Assembly: GCA_012274445.1 (NCBI GenBank)
Contig: JAAROD010000069.1
Span: 992,001 to 1,056,000, forward strand
Length of the DNA: 64,000 bases
Source of the DNA: Sclerotiophoma versabilis
Lineage: Eukaryota > Ascomycota > Dothideomycetes > Pleosporales > Didymellaceae
Direction: 5' to 3'
Below the pieces are notes generated by a model. That model ran no database searches. It worked only from the letters and a program-made list of their open reading frames with translations, and was not told the origin of the DNA. Shown one piece after another: positions 31,831 to 43,418 of this stretch (its first letter is position 1; the number at the start of each line of letters is the position of its first letter). The translations under genes and the position numbers were made by a program.

Positions 31831-34800
31831 CACAATTGGCAACAATCAAGTATACTTGCAAATCTCAGTTTTCTGGCGTCCAAATCTGCAAATCAATCAG
31901 TTCAAGTCTCTCTATATAAATTGGCCTACAAACCAAGCCTGTAACGTGGATTTGATTTGACGATTTGAAGGATTTGATAGGCTTGCATAGGCCTTGTGTT
32001 AGAGTTGTGATTTTTTAAGCTTATGTAAGGTGGCTTTTGGCGCGTTGCCAGCCATCAATCGCGTGCCTAGCTATCGCGTAGTTTTTGCTGCCTCTGCTTA
32101 TCGCTACCATCCAAACAGCTTGCTTGTGTTGTTGTAGCAGCTATTGTTATCAGCTTAACGCTTACTTTTTGCTGCTTCTGCTTACCTTCAAGCCTAGTTA
32201 TGCCCCCAAAACGCGCCGCCGATAGCCAGTTACCCAGCAAGGCCGCCGCCAACGTAGGCGATCGATTCCCTAAGCGTCAGCGAAAGCCCACACAGCGCGC
32301 CGTCGAAGGCGATAAGTTACCCTGTAGCACCGCCAGCCAGCCGATAGAGCTGCCAGAAACGCAGCCAGCGGCACCTGAGCCGCCGCTGTCACCCCAGCTA
32401 AGTATACCCACTGAAGCCCTTGTAGAGGTAGCCGCCGACGTAGCTGTTAACCCGCTCGTTGGGCGGGTTGTTGGTGCGCCTAAGCGGCCATAGGAGCTTT
32501 GATTGCTAAAGTCTCAGCCAGTCACTGCGATGCTGTTGGCGGCGTCAAGGGCAGCCACGGAGGCTTCGTTAGAGGAGGATAGTAGGGAGCTAGGCAGCTT
32601 CGACGCGCGGTTTGTCAATGATTTTGAGGGGATTGATTAGAGTAAGTTGCGCCGTTATAAGAAGCCGTCGCACACTCTCACAGGTAAAAAGAGCTAGGTC
32701 TTTCAGCACGGCTATCGCGTAGCTTTACAGAGGAGTCCTGCAGAAGTAAGCGCTAGGCAACCTGAGCGTACTTACTTTGTGTGCCGCTGGTGTCACCACA
32801 ACGCAGTTACTAGCAGCATTATTAAGGTGTCAACAGCCACGAGCTCTGCAGCAAAACACCTAGGTAGCCAAAAGCGCGGCCATCGTATAACTGCGCGCGG
32901 AAAGCAGCTGCCAAAACTGGCTAGAGGTCAGCAAACCATAGCTGACGCCTTGAAAGCGGGTGCGGAGGTGTCGCAGTCAGCCGCCAACGTACTGAGTAAT
33001 TTTGACGTCCAGCGCTTTCAGCTAGCTGCTGTTACCTGGCTTGTTGAAAATAATCACCCGCTGCGCGAGTTTGAGACTGAGAGCTTCAGGCGGATGCTTC
33101 GTTTTGCTAACCCAGCTGCTGAAGAAGCGCTATAGGCGAGTCACCACAGCGTTGCAAGGTTCGTAATAAGGCTCTACAACCACCTAAAGCCAATCGTAAA
33201 AGCTAAGCTAGCAACTGCAGTTAGCAAAGTCCATATAAGCTTTAATGGCTGGACTACTAAAGGCGGCAAACGTGGCTTCTTTAGTGTTGTTACTCACTAC
33301 GCCAACACTAAGGGAAAGATTGTCAACTTACCAATAGCGCTGCCGCAGCTCGCTGGCGTCCACAGCAGTGAGGCAATTAGAGACTGCGTTAACAAAGCTC
33401 TATCGTCTTTTGGTATAACGCTGCTGCGGCTGGGTTACTTTGTATTGGATAACGCTACAGCTAACAACGTAGCTATTAAGAGTTTAGCTAAACAGTACGG
33501 ATTTGTGGCGTCTTGGCGGCGTCTCTGCTGTGGTCCTCATACTCTCAACTTAGTTAGCTAAACTGTCATGTTTGGCAAGGACAAGGACGCCTATAATAAC
33601 GACCCAAAGCACAAGAAGACAGAGGAGAAGTTTATAGCTGAGTGGCGGCGGCTAGGGCCTTTAGGAGTGTTTCTGGACATTATCAACTACATTAGTACGC
33701 CAAAACAGCACTCCAGCTTTGCTCGCTTCCAACACCTCGCCCACGACGAAGATTCAACCAATAACAGCGATCTGCTTAAAGCTATAATCAAAGCTTGCGT
33801 TAACCGCTGGAACAGCTACTGCGCTGCCTTTGAGCGCGGCCTTACACTCCGTCAACTAATCACTGCTTACTTAAACCACTATATTGCGAAGGTCGCGGAG
33901 CTCGATCGTACTGCCACCAACAATAGTAACAAGCTGCCAGCCGCACCAGCGTGGATGCGATCGGACGGTCTCACAGCTGCAGACTGGGCGGTGATAACTG
34001 AGTACGTGGAGGTTCTCCAGCCGTTGAAGATAGCTACAGAGCGGCTGGAGGGGCGTGGGAAGAAGCAGTGGAGACTTAACGGTCGCTTTGGCGCTATCTA
34101 CGAGGTTATACCTACGTTTGAGCAGCTGATTGCTGCCTTTGAAGACCAGTTAGTGATGTGGGAGAAGGTTGATTTCGAGCAGCCGGAGGCTCCAGAAGAC
34201 CACATAGCCATTAACTTACGCGCAGCCGTCGCCAAATTGAAGCTCTACTACAGTAAACTCAGCGACTCCCCTGCCTATTACGCCGCAATCGTCCTCCATC
34301 CCCGCTATCGCAACTATTGCAAACTCGCTTGGGCTTATGACCCAGCTCAATTGGCAGCCGCCAACGCTGCCTTTCAGCAACTTTGGCGCCTCTACAACCA
34401 CCGTCAAGCTCCCCAACCACAGCTGCCAAAGCCTACAGCACGAGGCAACGCTATTGACGACGCCATTAACACGATACTTGAGGCGGAGAGCGACAATGAG
34501 GCAGACTCTAGCGATGAGTATGAGCGCTGGCGAGCTAACAAGCCGCGTTGGAGTCGCGCGGATTTTGAGCAACAAGGTAACCCAGTACGTTACTAGCTTG
34601 CTTTGCTACCTAAGTACCCAGAGTTAGCTCAATTAGCGCTTGATATAATGACTATCCCCGCCTCTAGCTGTGAATATAAGCGACTTTTCAGCGAGCTTGG
34701 TGATCTATTAGAGCCACGGCGGCGCAAAATCAGCTCTAACTTACTAGCTGCTCTCCAGTGTGTGCGAAGGTAGATGGCAGCAGGTTTGTTAGATACTGAC

Positions 34801-35058
34801 GATGAGGTCAATGAAAGTACGTTGACTGACAGCGACGTTGACAGCTGGTACGGAGTATGCAATTGGGACGATTCTACACAGTAATTACAGTACAATAAGA
34901 CGATTTCAGCATACAGCATCAAATATACTTCCAAATCCTTCAAACAAATCGAGTCTACAACCTCAGCAAATCCTCCAAATCCAGTACAACGTCAACTATC
35001 GTCAAATCCAATCAAACCCTTGTAAAGATTTGACTGGATTTGTTTGTTGCCAATTGTG
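31831..35058 (+). mobile_element. hAT transposon nested in the Fot1/pogo element
   Basis: The element is 3228 bp with inverted ends CACAATTGGCAACAA (15 bp, perfect). The 8-bp target duplication is TTGCAGCG at 31823-31830 and TTGCAGCA at 35059-35066, one mismatch, as expected for hAT. The insertion point falls within the helix-turn-helix code of the older transposon. Confidence 0.9.
32200..34884 (+). pseudogene. hAT transposase with BED-type zinc finger, inactivated
   Basis: Plus-strand frame with several stops (about 32491, 32638, 32695, 33133, 33559, 34594, 34771). Basic N-terminus MPPKRAADSQLPSK, BED-like finger (FVCRWCHH then a His-rich stretch near 32775-32880), RNase H-like core, and the C-terminal dimerisation block (LFSELGDLLEPRRRKISSN near 34680-34740) are all recognisable. 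At the first catalytic site the sequence reads ISFNGWTTKGGKRGFF, where hAT enzymes have Asp, a G-to-A change. The second Asp is kept (VLDNATANN). The gene is nearly full length but dead. Confidence 0.8.
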
Positions 35059-35231
35059 TTGCAGCAGCGCGTCGTACACTCATTAACGCGTCAGATTTAA
35101 TTGCTTAGATAGCCAGGACTATCCTATCCTCACAGGAAAGCAGCTCAAGGTCAGGTGGTAGCAGCATCACGATAGGTGGTGGGTGGTAAGGAGGGCTTGG
35201 CAAAGATGCGTCGGCTAATGGTAAATCACGT

Positions 35232-36682
35232 TAGTCGCGTAAATATCGACTGCTCTTTGTTTCTACAAGGTTGTTGCGGTCGCTTCCGTTTGTGGGGAGA
35301 TGTCTGGACCTATTAGCTTTGTTTCAGGTGCGGAGGAACGCTCTCCGCTCTAAAGAAACTGGTCAAGATATGCAATGGAATCAAAATTCATGAAGAAATG
35401 CTGCTGTTGTGTAAATATCTAGCGACCTATGTTGGAGTGGAGTTAAAATAGGCTCATTGCGTTGTTACCAAATCGGTGCGCGCAACGCGCACCTTAGCAG
35501 CTGTTAGCTATACATGTTAAGCCCTCCTAGACCTTTCGGGCTGGCTAGAAGACCTATGCTCACAGCCTAATAGAATTAGGACATATACATATAGAGGAAT
35601 ATTGCCTCTTCAAGTCAGTAGTAATTTATCTATTTAACACCTGTAACATATTCTTGCCTATTGCTACTTTCAAACGTGCTCCAATTACTATTATATCTGG
35701 TGTTAACTGATCTTGAGAGATCTTTACATTTTCTTCATATAACACTTGATTTTATTTTGAGACTATTTAAAGTCCACTTTCATTGAATCAGATAGTACTA
35801 TTAAGATTACGTTCAGGTACTTCTTAAAGTAGTACAAGTGATAAGCTGCCATTCTTTTGCTTTCTTTCTTCAGTGTTTCTAGTAGGTAATACTTACTCTA
35901 GAAGATAATAAAGCTGCGTTAAGGGATTTTATAGGTAGAAAGTGGCGAAGACGGACGAGACCGGCTGGAGCCCTTCGCTAGCTGGACTCTGATGCATATT
36001 GCACACCAGATCTGGCTGCTTGATTGAGGCAAGGCGGAGCTGACAGAACTGCTGATGGCGACAAGCGGTAAGGGACTGTCGACGCTCGCACGAATACAAG
36101 GCGGAAGCTGAAGAGCGGGAAGCGACAGGGAATCGACCAACGGCCCATAGATCGACTGCAGAACCCAAAGAGTCAGGCTCGCTACGATAGCGATATGGTC
36201 AAGCTTGTCTGCTACACTCTGCGCTTTTTGGCGGTTGTAGGGGCAGAGATAGCAATGCAGTGAATGTTCCTTGGATTTGATCTCGCTCGAGTTGGAGCCC
36301 GCCGACGCCGGAGAGCAAACCTACAAACGGCATCTCTTTCATCCGACTGACTGACTGAGCACAAACAACGAACTCCTATCAGCGTGTTCTGATCGGGGCG
36401 ATGTGGTCATTTCACATGACGGCGAAGTAGCTATTTTCCAACGAGGATTGGAGTGCAGCCGCGAAGTCAAGTTTCTGGTATCTACGCCAACATAAGGCTA
36501 GGGTGCGTAGTCTTCAGTCCTGAATGAATCAAGATATACCGTCACCTATTTTCTCAAAAGCCGCTAAGAGATGATTCTATCTAGACTTATACTTCTGATT
36601 TCTATTTTCCCATGTCAAACCGAGCTGAAAACGGCTAATATTTAGTAAGCGACTTGATGAGATTGTCACGTAGTTAACATTA
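35232..36682. other. Gene-free stretch between two transposons
   Basis: About 1.45 kb with no supportable gene. It has a GC-rich hairpin at 35475-35493 and a 134-bp TGTTAA...TAACA segment at 35515-35648 that resembles a retrotransposon LTR but lacks a target duplication. Confidence 0.35.
35475..35493. other. GC-rich hairpin
   Basis: GGTGCGC and GCGCACC pair around a GCAAC loop, extendable by one more pair. It stands out in AT-rich surroundings, just before the LTR-like segment. Confidence 0.4.
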
Positions 36683-38531
36683 ACGTGTTTTACAAGCGAG
36701 TGGCCCATACAAGCGAATGGCCTACCCCACCAACTTTCTGTAACGTGTGAACTTCAATTAGCTATGGCTCCCCCCAACCAAGCCAATAAGGCCTCCTGTG
36801 AGGCTGATATACACCTTGCAATCTCAGCTATTAAGCAAGATCAGATATCAACTGTCAGATCTGCTGCCCAGACGTTTGGAGTCCCCAGAACTACCCTCCG
36901 ACGCCGACGCGCTGGCGCGCCTGCCAGACGCGATTGCCAGCCCAACTCAAAGAAGCTCACTCTACTTGAAGAGGAGGTGATAGTCAGCTATATACTTGAT
37001 CTAGATCGACGTGGATTTGCGCCTACGTACGCAGCTGTACGCAATATGGCTGATAAGCTGCTGGCTGCGCGTGGCGCTGGTTAGGTTGGCGTCTACTAGC
37101 CGCGCAACTTTGTTAAGCGTATAGACAGTCTTACAACACGTTTCAATTAAGCATATGATAGGCAGAGAGCCTTGTGTGAGGATCCTGCCTTAATCAGCAG
37201 CTGGTTTAAGCTTGTAGAGTAGATAAAGGCGAAGTAGGGGATCTGTGACAAGGACGTCTACAACTTTAACAAGGCTGGCTTTATGATGGGCAAGATTACA
37301 ACTTAGCTTGTTGTAACAGGGTCAGAGAGGAGAGGCAGGCTAAAGGCTATCCAGCTAGGCAATTGTGAGTGGGTAACGTTGATTGCTGCGATCAACGCAG
37401 CTGGCTGGTTAATCCCACCATTCGTTATCTTTGCTGGCAAGTATTATCTCTCTGCCTAGTATGAGGAGGATATCCCACGTGACTAGGCGATCGTAGTTAG
37501 TGACAACGGCTGGACAACTAACGAGCTTGGAGTTGAGTGGCTGAAGCACTTTATTAAGCATACAGAGGCTCGGGTAGTAGGCGCACGTTGCCTGCTTATC
37601 CTTAATGGCTATGAGAGCTACTACTCTCTTGAGTTTCAGCAGCTCTGCAAGGAGAACAACATCTACACGCTCTGTATGCCACCTTACTTGTTATACCTGC
37701 TGCAGCCTCTTAACGTTGGCTGCTTCTTGCCGTTGAAGCGCGCATACAGCCGTGAGATTAAGAGCCTAATCTGCTACTATATTAACTATATTACTAAGCT
37801 TAAGTTTCTGCTAGCGTTTAAAACAGCCTTTAATCAATCGTTTACATCAGCCAACATCTGCTCAGCCTTTCGAGGCGCAGGCCTTGTTCCTCTCCAGCCA
37901 GACGCTGTTCTGTTAAAGCTAGACGTACAGCTCTGTACACCTTCTCCTGCTGCTCTACTAGAGGCCCCCTGGGAGGCTTGTACGCTAAGCAACGTACGTA
38001 AGCTTAATGCTTAATTAACGTTAATACGTGATTGTGTACGCCGTTACAAGAGCTTATTACCTGCCTTAATTATTAAAGCAATTAATCAGCTTAAAAAGGG
38101 CGCTAAGGTAATGATGCTCTTTGCTAAGCTGATGCGCAATCAGATTACAAGCCTTAGGAGAGCTAATAAGGCAGTGTTAAAGCAAAAGCAGCGTATAAAG
38201 AAGCGCATACAGAAGCAGGGGGTCTTAACAAAAGGGTCTAGAGAGGATATAATTGCTTAGCATGAGGCTAATTAGCAGATCTCTCATAAAGAGCGTCAGG
38301 GAGGAGGGCAATTAGGCCTCAGCCGCCAGGCCCTTGCGCGCTGTAAGAAGTGTAGGGAGCCTGGTCATAACTCCCGTACATGTAAATTTGATACTATAGA
38401 TACTGCTTAATCTACCCTGTTAATACACATCTATTATCTTAAGAGGTGGTTGAGCTGTACACTTATAGAGTTGTAGAAAGTTGGTAGGGTGGGCCATTCG
38501 CTTGTATGGGCCACTCGCTTGTAAAACACGT
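36683..38531 (+). mobile_element. Second Fot1/pogo transposon, complete ends
   Basis: 1849 bp with 57-bp inverted repeats (36683-36739 and 38475-38531) that differ at only two positions, and TA on both sides. Each repeat contains two copies of the short motif CAAGCGARTGGCC. The ends begin ACGTGTTTTAC, related to ACGTGATTTAC of the element at 30104, so the two belong to one group. Confidence 0.92.
36764..38410 (+). pseudogene. Fot1/pogo transposase with all three catalytic Asp changed to Asn
   Basis: Almost the whole protein can be followed in one frame: helix-turn-helix (VRSAAQTFGVPRTTLRRRRA), CENP-B-like region (FAPTYAAVRNMADKLLAARG), DDE domain and CCHC knuckle (CKKCREPGHNSRTC). It has about nine TAG/TAA stops in the middle, each where relatives have Gln. 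The three catalytic sites read YNFNKAGF, LILNGYESY and LLQPLNVGCF; the sister element at 30104 has Asp in all three. The His in the second site is also Tyr. All are C-to-T or G-to-A changes at CpA/TpG, as RIP makes. Confidence 0.85.
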
Positions 38532-38846
38532 TATCAGGTTGGCAAAACATATACGCGATCACAGCACATCTTCGAGCTAGTTTCCACACAGGCATAGAGA
38601 TGTCGTTCCACCAAACAGTGGTCAAGTTTCATGCCGGCTATAGTGAAGCTTACTGCTTCAAGTTCAAATGATTATCTAGCGTTCGAACCACACATTGAGT
38701 TATTCTCTTTTCTTTTGATACGCTTATTTATAATTGTATGCTAGGTGGACATTTCTTTCAATACTTATCACCTACGACACGATCTTTGCGATCTTTTCAT
38801 CATTTCAAAATCAAATGGAACCATTATCGAGACCATTTGTTTCCCT
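38532..38846. other. Boundary between the transposon and the catabolic island
   Basis: 315 bp from the right end of the transposon to the 3' end of the kinase fusion gene. No gene seen. Confidence 0.4.
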
Positions 38847-41800
38847 CTAGGCGCGGCTCTGGTCTAAAGACCAAGACTTTACAAGCTCCGCCAGGGTTGT
38901 TTTACCTCCAACATTGCCAGGGAAAACCACATAGGGAAGGCCCGGAAATCTGCTGGTTTCTTCCGTGCAACGCCAAAGAGGTACGCCCGGTGCCGCTTGG
39001 CCAAGAATCATCGCTCGCCGCATCATCAGACCCTTGACAGCACCGTCCGATGATGTAATACCACCTTTCGCGATGAGATACCGCGGGCGCACTGTGATGC
39101 TCTTGATGATCTGTACTAGCGCGTCCGCCACCTTTGCTCCCACTTCCAAAGGGCTCAAGCTATTGTGCGTTTTGATCAGCACACGTGATGTCATGATTAG
39201 AACATCGCGACCTCGACCTATGGCTGTGGAAGCGTGTTGTGCGGCCTGACTAACGGCACAAGCGGCAGTCTGGGGCGAGCCAATGAGTTCAACAACGTCT
39301 AGTTCAATGGTCAAGAGTTTGTCTCCTCTATCTTCTCTTAGGTAATGGAGTTGAGCCGTAGTCTTGGGAATATAGGATCCAGCGATAGTCAAACCTCCAG
39401 CCTGTTGTTGCTCTGGGGTCAAACCAAGGTCCGCCAGCGCCAAAGGAGGGATTCCTTTGATGCCCAGGCGCGCAGAGACAAAAGCAGCGCCCGTGCGGTA
39501 GAGGTAACGCTTCCCAGTCTTCGTGGCCTCGAGCAAGCCGGCCACAAAGATGAACATATCCGACTCTGCAGCAGCATTGACGATGATGACAGCTTGGGGG
39601 CCCGCCTTGATGGAAGCAAGCTTACGCGCAACACCCTCAGGGCCACCTTCGCGAATGTCCTGCAGTGTGATAGAGGTAAAGGCGCCTTCATCGAAACGGG
39701 AACCGCATTTTTCCATGATGTACTGACGCAGATTGGAGTTCTTATACCCAAAGGTTGCATCCTCGGCAAATGGGGTCTGGCTGGCAGGCACGAGCACTTC
39801 GTCCTCCTTCACGTACTGTACGTCATTGATGGTGTACCGCCCACCCTGAAGGAAAAAAGGCGCCACAATCCAAGCATCAAAGGTCCCAAAGACCTGCTCT
39901 ACCGCCTCCGGTTCCTCAGGCAGGTGGCCTCGAAGCGTCGAATCGCCGCGGAGGACAATCTCCACGCGCGTACCGGCCCTAGTGGCCGCTTCCTTGACCC
40001 GGGTCGTAATCAATGTGATTAACTCCCGTGCTTGGGCTGAGGGCATGGCTCGCGAATTGGTAAGGATAAAGAATCCATGCGATTCGAGGCCAAATTCGGT
40101 GTCGAGCGTGTTCTCGTCCCAAGCCGTTAGTACGTGGATATCGTGACAAGTCTGCGTTCCGGTAGGGTCATCGTCAAGAACCACAAGCGTAGGGGCGGTC
40201 CCAGTGCTGATCACCTTTCGTATCTGCGTCACTGTATCGACCATGTTCTCGGGTGGAAGTCCGTTTAGAGTTTCCTGCAAAGGAATGGGCATCGGAGTAG
40301 AGTAGTGTACTTTGGGCGTGGCAGTGGTTTTCGATCCAGACTGAGTAAGTGTCAACTGTGGGTGCGCCAGGGAGAACATATGAGCAGTTGAAAGGATAGG
40401 GGCATAACAAAGAAGGCGTTTGGCCTCTTTCAGGCCAGCCTCAACGTCTGCCAGAAGATCGGCGGGAAAAAGCTGAGCGGTGCTTCCGGCTCCTCTACCT
40501 AGCACTTGGGCGCCAACGCGCTCAAATTGCCAGCTCCACGCAGCTGCGCTCTTGAGAAAAGTGAAAACAGAATCGAGGTCTAATCCAAGGCTATGTGCAA
40601 ACGCAAAAGCTTCGGCTGCAGTTGCTGCGTGGACGTCGATAATCATTGAAACCAACACTTTGGCGAACGTTGCGGATCCGAAAGGTCCGTGGATATGCTG
40701 TAGCTTCGCATCACCACCAGCGAGACTCGATAGTAGCGATCCGACTTTTGCAATTGCTTTCTCGGATCCAGAGTAGAGTAACTAGGGGCAATCACATGTT
40801 AGCCGATATTTCGTTGGAAAAAAGGGACAAGTTGATCCTCACCTGATGGCTAGCTTTGGCTCCTGGGGACTTGATCAGGGTGTAATCCACAAGACCGATC
40901 CGTTTCCCTGATTTCAACAGCTCCCTCTGGACTTCTTGAAGAGAACCGTGCGGTGTATCGCCACTCAAGAGGATAGTAGCCCCGTCTTCCACGCTGCTAA
41001 AAACACTCTCCGCACCCAAGAGAAGATCTCTTGTCCGGGCCTCATTCCGTTCACTGATGACGAGGACCTTTGTGCCTCTTGTAGCTTCCCCTACCGCTGT
41101 AGCCATGGCTATCTTCCTATCATCAGCGAAAGGTGCCCGCAAAGCAGTGGTATCAACGTCATAACATGACACATCATACCCGTCTCGAAGAAGGGTGGCA
41201 GCAATATCTTGGCTCGCTGCACCTGAACCGAGCACTGCAACCTTAGCGGTCCCGTGCTTGGTGAACGAGTCTGTGTCTTGCTCCGTTACATTGGCTAGGC
41301 GAGCGACACCGTCCGTCACGCCGGGTAGAAACACCCTCACAACTCCAGCATCGTCTTCTCTTCCATATCCCTGACTAGAGGCAGATACATATATTTGTTC
41401 AACCGCCGACGAAATAGGAAGTGGAAATCGGATCTCGCGAGCTGAGTCGATGACAATACCCTAGATCCGATTCAATCAGAAATCATAGTCTTGGGATTCT
41501 CGAAGAAACAACGAACAATTGACTTACCATATCCTTAACAAAAATGTCGACAGCAGAATGGGGAGTCCAATCTCCCTTGAGCATGTGAGGCACGCGGTTT
41601 TCGAAGGCCCACGAATTCCCCGATGACTTGACGACCAAATCATATATCTGGCGCGTGTTCAAGCCTGCCTTAGCTGCGATGGCCATGACTTCAGCAGCTG
41701 AGGCGATGTGGACGCCTACAAGAAGCTGGTTCACCATTTTGATCTTGCTAGCAGCGCCGGCGCTGCCAGGCACGATGTTGAGAACTTCTGACATGCTCTT

Positions 41801-42345
41801 CAGAAGCTCGTCAGTTCGGGCGAGAACTGCGGCGTCACCCGATGCGAAGATGGTTAAGGTTCCTTCCGCAGCACGTTTGGTGCCGCCTGATACGGGGCAG
41901 TCTAGGACGTGGACGTCAGGCCTGCCAAAATCCACGATCTGCTGTGCCAGCATTTTATGAAATGCGGGACTGACAGTGCTGCACACTAGCACTATGGCAT
42001 TTTCGGGAAGTACTATAACGGACTTAGCGAAACTTTTCCTTTCAAGTCAGAGAGAGTGAGCTCTGGGAGAAAGGAGATGCAAAAAGTACCTGATAATGCT
42101 CCCACCGCGGCGCTGAAGAGGATGTCGTGCACCTGCTTAGAGTTTGCAGCCATGCAGATCAAAAAGTTACTTCTGCGTCCGACCTCCCGTGGTGAAGCGG
42201 CAGTTGCGCCTCCGCGCTCGCGGAATTCATCCATCTTAGGGGTGTACACATCGAATCCTGTGATGGCGTACTGCGGGTGGTTCAAGAGGTTGGTGGCCAT
42301 GCCAAAGCCCATGGCCCCTAGGCCGATAAAACCCACGCCCGTCAT
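38847..42345 (-). CDS. Fusion: two 3-hydroxyisobutyrate-dehydrogenase-like modules + four-carbon acid-sugar kinase (DUF1537)
   Basis: Four exons on the minus strand: 42345-42090, 42012-41528, 41460-40843 and 40781-38847, giving 1097 aa in one frame. Module 1 (about 1-290) has GFIGLGAMGFGMATNLL (NAD(P) loop), DCPVSGGTKRAAEGTL (substrate loop) and the catalytic Lys in SKIKMVNQLL. Module 2 (about 315-600) starts AKVAVLGSGAASQDIAATLL and keeps a Lys (ATFAKVLVSM), but its substrate loop is altered (DYTLIKSPGAKAS). The C-terminal part (about 650-1097) is an OtnK-type kinase: VVLDDDPTGTQTCHDI, VLRGDSTLRGHLPEE, RYLIAKGGITSSD and FPGNVGGKTTLAELV. In bacteria, separate LtnD and OtnK oxidise and phosphorylate threonate or erythronate. 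As I recall, fungal fusions often end in a class II aldolase; none is attached here. Probably cytosolic. Confidence 0.88.
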
Positions 42346-42754
42346 GTCTGCGCGGATTCTCCTGTCCCTGAGAAGGCTATTGCACTGCGTTGGTCACGGC
42401 TGCGGTGGTTTGGAGGACCTCAGAGCGCTTCAATTCCAGATGCACTAACAGCAGCGCTTGCTTTCTCTCACGCGGAGTTGTAGATGCACTTCTCCGTATA
42501 GATATACCTTTTGGTTCTGTTTCTTTGGAGCACCCAGTATGATTAGGAACACTGGGCTCTCCTATATGTTACTATGTACTCGACGTTCAGTCCGACAATA
42601 GCACGTTCAGCGCGCGAAACTCCACCTACGGAGTTCACCCGCCAGGATCCACCTTGCCCAACACCTCCTCGACAATAGCACAAAAAGCAGATGGTCACGT
42701 TTGACGATATCTGATTAGACGAGCGACGGCCGATGTTCTGATTGGAGGGCGGCA

Positions 42755-42763
42755 GTGGAGCTG
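42755..42763 (+). promoter_or_regulatory. GTGGAGCT half-site upstream of the fusion gene
   Basis: GTGGAGCTG lies about 410 bp before the ATG at 42345. It matches the half-site seen upstream of the other island genes. Predicted only from recurrence. Confidence 0.35.
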
Positions 42764-42783
42764 CCCGAGACCGGCAGCTCGAT

Positions 42784-42813
42784 GGAGGTGGCGGTGGAGG
42801 TGGAGGTGGAGGT
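42784..42813. repeat. GGTGGA/GGTGGC microsatellite
   Basis: Imperfect repeats of GGAGGT and GGCGGT. A near-identical tract lies at 55554-55584 upstream of another island gene. Each contains several GGTGGAG half-sites. Confidence 0.6.
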
Positions 42814-43418
42814 ATATGTAGTTCGGCAAGCAACCGAGTCAGGTGCAGTAAGACCGGAGTACCCCCCAGCGGAAGGCCGTTTTGAGCACCGGGTATTTTG
42901 TTCAAAGAGATAAGAATGCGGGGTATTCAGACTAACCAGGTATGTGTTCAAGCTTTAGAGAGTTGCCTAGAGGGCTAAGAGTTGCCTTCAAACCTCGATT
43001 TAGACTAATATCATGCGACAAATTATCGCAGAACATTTCTTGTTTGTGCTCTAGCAGTAATGACGACCAGAGTACACTTGAATCTTAATAGGAAATCAAA
43101 TCGAACCGTTCCTAAAATTAAAGAGACGAAATTTGTGGTATGAATAACAAGACTCGAATGCATATCAAGCAAGCCCATCGGCGTTGTGGTAATTGTATGG
43201 CAAACGGGAAGCGCCTCTTATATTAGATATCTTCCCGGTAGGCCAGTTTTGAATGACCTGGAATTGTTTACTCTTCAATGAATCTGCTCCAGCAGATGGT
43301 TTGGTCAACTAAATTTATCTCCAAGACGCTGCGCAGAAATCGTCTGCATGCAAGATATTATAGCCGTATCCTTTCCTTTTTTTCCCTATTCAGGACTTCC
43401 CCTCAGACCATGCTCGAA

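Larger units (their letters stand above)
30233..35180 (-). pseudogene. Fot1/pogo transposase, split and decayed
   Basis: Minus-strand pieces lie on either side of the hAT insert. The N-terminal helix-turn-helix part begins in 35060-35180 (EDRIVLAI, stop, AIKSDALMSVRRAAA) and resumes left of the insert near 31810 (PEST and RRAG-like motifs). The CENP-B-like region (FAPAFAYVRYMANQLL) lies near 31640-31690. The DDE domain follows: YNFDKTGF, LLILDGHESHQLLKF and LLQPLDVGCFAALKRAY keep all three catalytic Asp. A CCHC zinc knuckle (CKGCGEPGHNRRTC) ends the protein near 30340-30390. In-frame stops sit where Gln is expected, and there are frame breaks, so it is not functional as it stands. Confidence 0.75.
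30104..35231 (-). mobile_element. Fot1/pogo (Tc1-mariner superfamily) transposon, interrupted by a hAT element
   Basis: Inverted ends ACGTGATTTACGATTAGCCG and (reversed right end) ACGTGATTTACCATTAGCCG differ at one base. TA flanks both ends (30102-30103 and 35232-35233). The transposase lies on the minus strand and is broken by the hAT element at 31831-35058. Without that insert the element would be about 1.9 kb, the normal Fot1 size. The left end has expanded into a 17-bp tandem array (30121-30216), whereas the right end has a single unit. Confidence 0.85.
42346..43418. other. Promoter of the fusion gene and 3' flank of the next gene
   Basis: About 1.07 kb without a gene. It holds GTGGAGCTG at 42755-42763 inside a GGCAG...CTGCC inverted repeat, and a purine run of GGTGGA/GGTGGC units at 42784-42813. 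Confidence 0.45.

Noticed and set aside
35515..35648. Possible solo LTR (TGTTAA...TAACA)
   Set aside because: Flanking bases (ATACA and TATTC) do not form a target duplication, and no second copy is seen in the window; kept only as a note.
35919..36168. Overlapping minus-strand frames of 73-79 residues
   Set aside because: No recognisable protein; several frames are open by chance in GC-richer DNA.
38686..38696. GTTCGAAC motif resembling a tRNA T-loop
   Set aside because: No acceptor, D or anticodon stems can be drawn around it on either strand.
42543..42905. 120-residue minus-strand frame with a poly-Pro run
   Set aside because: It is produced by the GGTGGA microsatellite in a promoter; no other coding sign.
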